From Pectobacterium sp013449375 (GTDB lineage Bacteria; Pseudomonadota; Gammaproteobacteria; Enterobacterales; Enterobacteriaceae): a stretch of 64,000 nt of DNA. A program made the position numbers and the translations under genes. This document shows positions 58,603 to 64,000 of this stretch, in pieces (the first letter of the stretch is position 1; every line of letters begins with the position of its first letter). The notes under the pieces were generated by a model that saw only the letters and a program-made list of their open reading frames with translations, made no database searches and had not been told where the DNA came from. The stretch is taken from the NCBI RefSeq assembly GCF_048593165.1, contig NZ_CP184271.1. One strand, written 5' to 3'.

Positions 58603-59055
58603 TCAATTTTGTAAGAGAGTGCCAGGCAATGCAATTTGCAGGATAACGGGCTCATAACGCTTATTCTTACCCAGTCGCTTCGCCCAGCGCTTCACGCCGA
58701 TAAACGCCAGCCCACCGCCCAGCAGTGCGCCAATAACGGCGGCCAGATCGGTGCCGAATAACGTTTGACAGATCGCCGCACCGATCAGTAACCCGACCAG
58801 CGGAACGAAGTAAACCAGAGCGGCAGAAAACAGCAGTCGTCCCTCAGAAATCCCCAATTCGACTTTTTGTCCGACTTCTAAAGGTCGATCGTAAGGGACA
58901 TACAGCGTATTTTCGGCAGAAAGCCCAAGCTGACTTAATAAGCCAGTTCCACACGACGAACGGGATTTACAACTGCCGCACCCCGCGCTCGGCTCACACC
59001 GCAACTCTGCGATGCCATCCTGCCATGAAACCACTGTCGCCCATTCTTTGATCAC
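58603..59055 (-). CDS. rseC: SoxR-reducing/sigma-E regulatory membrane protein RseC
   Basis: A 150-residue inner-membrane protein of the RseC/MucC family. The cysteine cluster CGSCKSRSSCG (about residues 25-35) precedes two membrane spans (about 74-95 and 100-118). In E. coli it belongs to the rpoE operon and also takes part in resetting SoxR with the Rsx complex. It overlaps rseB by 4 bases. Confidence 0.95.
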   Translation of the reverse strand: MIKEWATVVSWQDGIAELRCEPSAGCGSCKSRSSCGTGLLSQLGLSAENTLYVPYDRPLEVGQKVELGISEGRLLFSAALVYFVPLVGLLIGAAICQTLFGTDLAAVIGALLGGGLAFIGVKRWAKRLGKNKRYEPVILQIALPGTLLQN

Positions 59056-60014
59056 GGTTGCCCCTTCAAGATAATGCTGTCAGCCACCCGTTTAGCCGTA
59101 GAAGGTGGAATGTCACCGACAACGGTAATCTCGCGGTTACCTTTCATGACAGTGTGAATAGAGCGTCGCCCCGTAAGCAGCGACTGTTCTTCACTCACAT
59201 CAGAAGACGGGCTAATGTTAATGGAAAAACTGAATAAACCATCGCTATACAGACGAGTTTCGATCGGAATAGATGAACCTGGCAATATTTTTTTGCTGTG
59301 TGAACGTTCTTTTATCCCAGCAGGCAACCATTCAGGCTCCCAGGTAAAATCAACTTTTTCCTCGGCAGGCGTGGGTAACACAGGAGGCAGTTTAATGCCG
59401 TCCAACGGACGCATCACGCTCACCACATCATCATCAACAATCACCGATGTCGTTAAGAATTGTTCCAACCGCTTGTCACCGTTGCGATCCTGTAAATCGA
59501 TACGCAATGGAAGTTTCGATTCCGCATCAATCCACACCATATAACTGTAGCGTGTCCCATCACGCGAAATGACCCGAATACCGGATGCCAGACGATCGGC
59601 AATACGCACCCGTCCGTCGGCGGGAATGAAATCATAATAAGGCGATAGTTTCTGGAAATCGGCAAAAACCAGCGCGGGGAGAGAGTCAACGATATGATCG
59701 CTGGTGAGCGTAAATGGCTCAAAACCAGGATCGAAGTAGCTGACTTCATTACCACGCAACACGATCTCGCGTCGCGGCCCGTCCATAAACAGCAACTGCG
59801 CTAAGGAACGGTTGTTGACTACGGCATGACGATACCGTACCGATTCAAATCCTTGCAGGGTAATGTTGATAAAGGAAATTTCGTAATTCAGAGAACGAAC
59901 GGCGCTGTTCATCTGTTGCAGCAACGCGCCCGGCTCAACATTCTGAGCCGGAGCGAACGTAGAATAAAACAGACTGCCAATCAGAAAACAGGCGGCGGAC
60001 CAAACACGCTTCAT
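59052..60014 (-). CDS. rseB: Periplasmic sigma-E regulator RseB
   Basis: A 320-residue periplasmic protein that binds RseA and shields it from DegS; off-pathway lipopolysaccharide releases it. A signal peptide (about residues 1-23) is followed by the LolA-like lipid-binding domain and a smaller C-terminal domain from about 215. It starts within the rseA stop codon. Confidence 0.96.
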   Translation of the reverse strand: MKRVWSAACFLIGSLFYSTFAPAQNVEPGALLQQMNSAVRSLNYEISFINITLQGFESVRYRHAVVNNRSLAQLLFMDGPRREIVLRGNEVSYFDPGFEPFTLTSDHIVDSLPALVFADFQKLSPYYDFIPADGRVRIADRLASGIRVISRDGTRYSYMVWIDAESKLPLRIDLQDRNGDKRLEQFLTTSVIVDDDVVSVMRPLDGIKLPPVLPTPAEEKVDFTWEPEWLPAGIKERSHSKKILPGSSIPIETRLYSDGLFSFSINISPSSDVSEEQSLLTGRRSIHTVMKGNREITVVGDIPPSTAKRVADSIILKGQP

Positions 60015-60661
60015 TACCGAGGCTGCGTTCCTAATGATTGAGTACCAGGAACCTGAATAGCCGCTTGCTGATCATCCTGCGGCAGAGCGTGTTCGGCATG
60101 CAGCCGACGCTGTAATTCGTAGTCCTGCAAAATGGCGTTAAGGCGGTTGCGCTGCATATCAGATTTCTGCTGTCCGCTATGAGGGGCAACATTTTCTGAC
60201 GGTACCCCCAGACTCACGGGGGAGGCGGTGCCCATAGCAGGTAAGGTACTGAACACGCCGGATTCCACAACCTGTTCGGATTCATGGCCCTGCTGGTAAC
60301 TTTGTACACCGACAATCACCGCTAAAGAGACACAGGCAGCGACACCGACTTGCGTCAGTTGGCTGCCCCACGGGCGGATTTTGTGCCAGAACGGCATCTT
60401 CGTCCATTCGACAGGTTGTGGCTGAGATTCAGGCTGCGCTTGTGGAACCAGACGAACAGGTTCTTTCTCGATTGCAGCAGCAACACGAGAAGCAATGTCC
60501 AGATGAATCACGTTTTCACTAACATCACCACGTAACGCATCACGAATTAGATGATAACTTTGCCAACTTTGCTGCAACGCATCATCCCGTGACAATGCAT
60601 TTAGCAGTTCGGAATCTACTGCTTCGCCATCCATTAAAGCGGAAAGTTTCTCTTTCTGCAT
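60014..60661 (-). CDS. rseA: Anti-sigma-E factor RseA
   Basis: A 215-residue single-span anti-sigma factor. The cytoplasmic domain (about 1-95, beginning MQKEKLSALMDGEAVDSEL) binds sigma-E, the membrane span is at about 104-121, and the periplasmic part contains a VSLG-type phrase near 148 that resembles the E. coli DegS cleavage site (Val148-Ser149). Envelope stress triggers DegS and RseP cleavage and frees sigma-E. It follows rpoE by 59 bases. Confidence 0.96.
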   Translation of the reverse strand: MQKEKLSALMDGEAVDSELLNALSRDDALQQSWQSYHLIRDALRGDVSENVIHLDIASRVAAAIEKEPVRLVPQAQPESQPQPVEWTKMPFWHKIRPWGSQLTQVGVAACVSLAVIVGVQSYQQGHESEQVVESGVFSTLPAMGTASPVSLGVPSENVAPHSGQQKSDMQRNRLNAILQDYELQRRLHAEHALPQDDQQAAIQVPGTQSLGTQPR

Positions 60662-60720
60662 ACCGACACCCTTACCTTGTCAAATCCATCATTAGTCATG
60701 CGGATAGCTGAAAACGCTCG

Positions 60721-61296
60721 CTAGCGCTGAATAAGCGGTTGTACTTTATTATCAATCGCTTCCCGCGCCCTGAAAATACGAGAACGAACAGTACCGACGG
60801 GACAATCCATAATCACGGCAATCTCTTCGTAGCTTAAGCCGTCCAATTCGCGCAGCGTAATCGCTAAACGTAAATCTTCCGGCAAAGACTCGATAGTGCG
60901 GAAAACAATGCTTCGTAATTCCTCTGACAACATTAAATTCTCAGGGTTCGATATTTCTTTCAGTGCACCCGCATTTTCATAATTTTCCGCGTCATTCGCA
61001 TCAATGTCGCTGGAAGGCGGGCGGCGGCCCTGAGCGACCAGATAATTCTTGGCCGTATTCACTGCGATACGATACAGCCATGTATAAAACGCACTATCGC
61101 CGCGGAATGACTCTAACGCGCGATAGGCTTTAATAAACGACTCCTGTACCACGTCCGGCACGTCTCCCTGAGGAACATACCGCGATACCAGGCTCGCTAC
61201 CTTATGCTGATAACGAACGACCAACAAGTTAAACGATTTTTGATCGCCTTTTTGGACTCGCTCGACCAGAACCTGATCTGCCAGTTGCTCGCTCAT
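60721..61296 (-). CDS. rpoE: RNA polymerase sigma-E factor
   Basis: A 191-residue ECF sigma factor for the envelope stress response. Region 2 (about residues 20-95, with DVVQESFIKAYRAL and YTWLYRIAVNTAKNYLV) and region 4 (about 130-185, with LRELDGLSYEEIAVIMDCPVG) match E. coli almost exactly. It heads rpoE-rseA-rseB-rseC and is preceded by a sigma-E consensus promoter, giving autoregulation. Confidence 0.98.
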   Translation of the reverse strand: MSEQLADQVLVERVQKGDQKSFNLLVVRYQHKVASLVSRYVPQGDVPDVVQESFIKAYRALESFRGDSAFYTWLYRIAVNTAKNYLVAQGRRPPSSDIDANDAENYENAGALKEISNPENLMLSEELRSIVFRTIESLPEDLRLAITLRELDGLSYEEIAVIMDCPVGTVRSRIFRAREAIDNKVQPLIQR

Positions 61297-61380
61297 CCGA
61301 GGTAATCTCTACTCAAACCGTTCTCCACGCGTAAAATAATACTGCCAGCTATATAAGTCATGTTTAGAGCAAGCTCCTCG

Positions 61381-61408
61381 TTAGAACCAAGGCATCCAAT
61401 AAAGTTCC
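61381..61408 (-). promoter_or_regulatory. Sigma-E-dependent promoter of rpoE
   Basis: On the minus strand GGAACTT, exactly 16 bp, then TCTAA: both match the sigma-E consensus. Transcription would start near 61375, about 80 bases before the rpoE ATG. E. coli rpoE has the same autoregulated promoter. Confidence 0.88.
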
Positions 61409-61704
61409 GAGTCATCATTTTTCTTTTGCTTAGCGCCGTTACTCGTCTTTGCGAGGCGTATCATGACGCATTCTCTTCATCTATTGTCTTTATCAAACAT
61501 TGTCTTTATCAAAAATGGTCTTCATCTGAGGCTCTACGCTCTTCTTCCGAGGATGATACGATAAATCTGGGGTAATCGCACGATTCACCCTGTCACGCCA
61601 TGCGCTTATTTATAGCGTAGAGAGGGGGCTAAAAACCAATACAGCAATCAACCATTGGGTGCTAACATCGGATTTCCTCTTCTTTTTGCACCCACGACAC
61701 GACC
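61409..61704. promoter_or_regulatory. Spacer between the rpoE promoter and nadB
   Basis: About 300 bp with no convincing gene. It should hold the nadB promoter and further rpoE promoters. No clear NadR palindrome was seen. It contains a 16-bp tandem repeat at 61483-61514. Confidence 0.45.
61483..61514. repeat. 16-bp tandem duplication upstream of nadB
   Basis: ATTGTCTTTATCAAAC followed directly by ATTGTCTTTATCAAAA (15 of 16 identical). Confidence 0.9.
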
Positions 61705-63306
61705 ATGCAAACGACCACTGAATACGTCTGTGATGTTTTAATCATTGGCAGCGGCGCTGCCGGGCTTTCACTGGCGCTGCGTCTGGCTTCTCAGGCCAAC
61801 GTGACGGTATTAAGCAAAGGCCCACTTAACGAAGGCGCGACGTTTTATGCTCAAGGCGGCATCGCAGCTGTTTTTGATGAAACCGACACGATTGACTCCC
61901 ATATCGAAGATACCCTGATCGCTGGCGATGGCCTGTGTGAACGGGAAGCCGTTGAGTTTATCGCCAGTAATGCCAAACACTGCGTACAGTGGCTTATCGA
62001 ACAAGGCGTGCTATTCGATACTGAAACCAGCACCAGCGGCGAAGAACGCTATCACCTCACGCGCGAAGGCGGGCATAGCCACCGTCGAATTCTGCACGCG
62101 GCGGATGCAACCGGAAAAGAAGTGGAAAATACGCTGGTGCAGAAAGCGCTATCCCATCCGAATATTCGGATTATGGAACGCTGCAACGCCGTCGATTTGA
62201 TTACCTCAAATAAGCTGGGTTTGCCCGGTACACGTCGCATTGTCGGTGCTTATATCTGGAACCGTGAACGTGAGCGTGTCGAATCCTGCCGAGCAAAAAC
62301 GGTAGTTTTAGCGACGGGCGGGGCATCCAAAGTTTATCAATACACCACGAATCCCGATATTTCCTCTGGTGATGGCATCGCCATGGCCTGGCGCGCGGGT
62401 TGCCGCGTGGCAAATCTGGAATTCAATCAGTTTCACCCGACCTGCCTATTCCACCCACAGGCGCGAAATTTCCTGCTGACGGAAGCGCTGCGCGGTGAAG
62501 GCGCATACCTGAAACGCCCTGACGGCACGCGTTTTATGCCCGAGTTCGACGCCAGAGGCGAACTGGCTCCACGCGACGTGGTCGCCCGCGCGATTGACCA
62601 TGAGATGAAACGGCTCGGCGCAGACTGCATGTATCTGGATATCAGCCACAAACCCGAAGCGTTCATCAAACAGCACTTCCCGACCATCGATGAAAAGCTA
62701 CAGTCTCTCGGCATCGATCTGACGCGTGAACCGATCCCCATCGTCCCTGCGGCACACTACACCTGCGGTGGCGTGATGGTCGATCAACATGGCCGTACCG
62801 ATCTTGACGGCCTGTATGCGATTGGCGAAGTCAGCTACACCGGATTGCACGGTGCGAATCGAATGGCGTCCAACTCATTACTGGAGTGTCTGGTTTACGG
62901 CTGGTCCGCCGCGGAGGATATCTTGCAGCGCTTACCGCAAATCAAAGCGGTGAAAAAATTACCGGATTGGGATGAAAGCCAGGTCGACAACTCCGACGAA
63001 CAAGTCGTGATCCAGCATAACTGGCACGAGCTGCGCCTGTTTATGTGGGACTACGTTGGGATCGTGCGGACGACTAAGCGACTGGAGCGGGCACAGCGCC
63101 GTATTCATCTGCTTCAGCAGGAAATCAATGAGTATTACGCCCACTTCCGCATTTCCAACAATTTGCTAGAACTGCGTAATCTGGTGCAGGTCGCCGAACT
63201 CATCGTCCGCTGCGCGTTGGAAAGAAAAGAAAGCCGCGGGCTGCATTATACCCTGGATTATCCAGAACAATTCGACGCGCCGACGCCCACCATTTTAGTG
63301 CCATAA
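61705..63306 (+). CDS. nadB: L-aspartate oxidase
   Basis: A 533-residue FAD enzyme that oxidises L-aspartate to iminoaspartate, the first step of de novo NAD synthesis. The N-terminal dinucleotide fold VLIIGSGAAGLSLAL (about residues 10-25), the covalent-flavin-independent GATFYAQGGIAAV segment, and the active-site HPTCLF, RGEGAYL and HYTCGGVMVD motifs follow E. coli NadB. Divergent from rpoE, as in E. coli. Confidence 0.97.
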   Translation: MQTTTEYVCDVLIIGSGAAGLSLALRLASQANVTVLSKGPLNEGATFYAQGGIAAVFDETDTIDSHIEDTLIAGDGLCEREAVEFIASNAKHCVQWLIEQGVLFDTETSTSGEERYHLTREGGHSHRRILHAADATGKEVENTLVQKALSHPNIRIMERCNAVDLITSNKLGLPGTRRIVGAYIWNRERERVESCRAKTVVLATGGASKVYQYTTNPDISSGDGIAMAWRAGCRVANLEFNQFHPTCLFHPQARNFLLTEALRGEGAYLKRPDGTRFMPEFDARGELAPRDVVARAIDHEMKRLGADCMYLDISHKPEAFIKQHFPTIDEKLQSLGIDLTREPIPIVPAAHYTCGGVMVDQHGRTDLDGLYAIGEVSYTGLHGANRMASNSLLECLVYGWSAAEDILQRLPQIKAVKKLPDWDESQVDNSDEQVVIQHNWHELRLFMWDYVGIVRTTKRLERAQRRIHLLQQEINEYYAHFRISNNLLELRNLVQVAELIVRCALERKESRGLHYTLDYPEQFDAPTPTILVP

Positions 63307-63319
63307 TTTATAAAGTTAT

Positions 63320-63362
63320 CGTTTATAGACTCATAGTTTATAGAATCATCGATTCATAGAGA
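63320..63362. repeat. Imperfect 15-16 bp tandem repeats after nadB
   Basis: GTTTATAGACTCATA, GTTTATAGAATCATC and a decayed GATTCATAGAGAAT follow one another in the short spacer between nadB and trmN6. Confidence 0.7.
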
Positions 63363-63379
63363 ATAAACCGCTCAGCAAA

Positions 63380-63406
63380 GGCAGACGCAGCAACAAGGCG
63401 TCTGCC
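63380..63406. terminator. Hairpin between nadB and trmN6
   Basis: GGCAGACGC and GCGTCTGCC (9 bp, 9-base loop) lie between the converging stop codons. Only a short T-run (TTT) follows on the minus strand and none on the plus strand. Confidence 0.6.
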
Positions 63407-63408
63407 AT

Positions 63409-64000
63409 CTACATAAAGAGATAAAAATCTTTTGTTAGCTGTTGGAAAGCCGTCGAGTAACGTCTTTCTGCATCACGAATTGCCAGCGAGGCATTCACAC
63501 ATTCTCTTGCCTGACGAGACAACGCCAGCAAAATGCGGTGCGCGGGTTTATCTTCCTGTTCCGATACGCGAAGCTGCTGGTGAACGAACCAGTTATGCTG
63601 CTGTGCCAGCGGAATAAATTTCTCCGTAACCTGAACGGGCAGCACTACGCAAAAAAGCCCCTCAGGCACCAGCAGTTGATGCGCACAGCGCAACAGGGCG
63701 TCATGAGTTAATAAGGTGGTGTAACGCGCCTGCTCACGCTCAGCCGATCCGCAGGCAATCCCCGGCGGGAAATAAGGCGGATTGCTAATAATCAAGGAAT
63801 AGTCGGCGCGTCGTGTCTCAGCAAACCCCACAATGTCCTCAGCATAGACCGTAATTCTGTCGGCCCATGGCGAAGCGGCAACGTTTTCCTTCGCCTGCTG
63901 ACTCGCTGCACTATCCAGTTCGACGGCATCAATCCGAACATGCGGTTCAGAACGTTGCGCCAGCATCAGCGCGAGCAGACCGGAACCACTGCCGATATCC
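63409..64000 (-). CDS. trmN6: tRNA1(Val) (adenine(37)-N6)-methyltransferase, 5' end outside window
   Basis: The C-terminal part, about 197 codons, of a class I SAM-dependent methyltransferase. The window edge cuts in front of motif I, which reads DIGSGSGLLALMLA at the right end. The NPPY motif (ISNPPYF) typical of N6-adenine methyltransferases follows about 75 residues later. In E. coli the gene (yfiC) also lies beside nadB on the opposite strand. The frame stays open to base 64000, so the start codon is not in view. Confidence 0.92.
   Translation of the reverse strand, partial: DIGSGSGLLALMLAQRSEPHVRIDAVELDSAASQQAKENVAASPWADRITVYAEDIVGFAETRRADYSLIISNPPYFPPGIACGSAEREQARYTTLLTHDALLRCAHQLLVPEGLFCVVLPVQVTEKFIPLAQQHNWFVHQQLRVSEQEDKPAHRILLALSRQARECVNASLAIRDAERRYSTAFQQLTKDFYLFM

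Noticed and set aside
61360..61575. 71-codon plus-strand frame between rpoE and nadB
   Set aside because: It runs antisense across the sigma-E promoter and through a tandem repeat and has no Shine-Dalgarno sequence.

Overview
The window looks like chromosomal DNA of a soft-rot enterobacterium, most likely Pectobacterium (species not resolved). The housekeeping genes read as close relatives of their Escherichia coli counterparts and mostly keep the enterobacterial order. A multi-repeat adhesin / type I secretion cluster followed by an SGDEF-type diguanylate cyclase and an EAL phosphodiesterase is, from memory, the arrangement described in Pectobacterium atrosepticum. No transposase, integrase, CRISPR array or tRNA gene was seen.

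Left part (1-40.9 kb): the 3' end of a yigM/bioP-like transporter gene; metR and metE, divergent, with MetR and MetJ operators; a chemotaxis receptor behind a sigma-28 promoter, with an unlisted 35-codon membrane microprotein ORF in its leader; a dienelactone hydrolase; a WYL regulator and its divergent target around a perfect palindrome; udp with two CRP sites; a tyrosine phosphatase; ppc; a small accessory group (PTS IIBC, ManD-like dehydratase, GntR/HutC regulator); argE and argCBH around tandem ARG boxes; rmuC; ubiE-ubiJ-ubiB-tatABC; tatD-hemB; rfaH; ubiD-fre; fadBA with a FadR operator; pepQ-yigZ-trkH-hemG. The ppc-arg block lies between udp and rmuC, which are neighbours in E. coli.

Junction (about 40.92-40.94 kb): after hemG there is a near-perfect ribosomal RNA control region (P1, P2, boxB, boxA), but the 16S gene never comes. 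The leader runs within about 20 bp into the coding sequence, in reverse orientation, of a repeat adhesin that itself breaks off at a repeat boundary. Both flanks are classic assembly-breaking repeats, so this is most simply two contig ends joined without a gap; a real rearrangement is the alternative.

Right part (40.9-64 kb): the adhesin N-terminus with its LapG-type retention module, three divergent type I secretion genes (TolC-like, ABC, HlyD-like), the PAS-GAF-SGDEF cyclase and a PdeH/YhjH-like phosphodiesterase. Together these form a cyclic-di-GMP-tuned surface adhesion system. Then come yfhL, acpS-pdxJ, recO-era-rnc, lepB-lepA, rseC-rseB-rseA-rpoE with a sigma-E promoter, nadB, and trmN6 running off the end.

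Most of the window is conserved core. The points most worth following are the junction, the c-di-GMP/adhesin module, the microprotein in the chemoreceptor leader, the WYL operator pair, the PTS/ManD group, and a scatter of very short tandem duplications.
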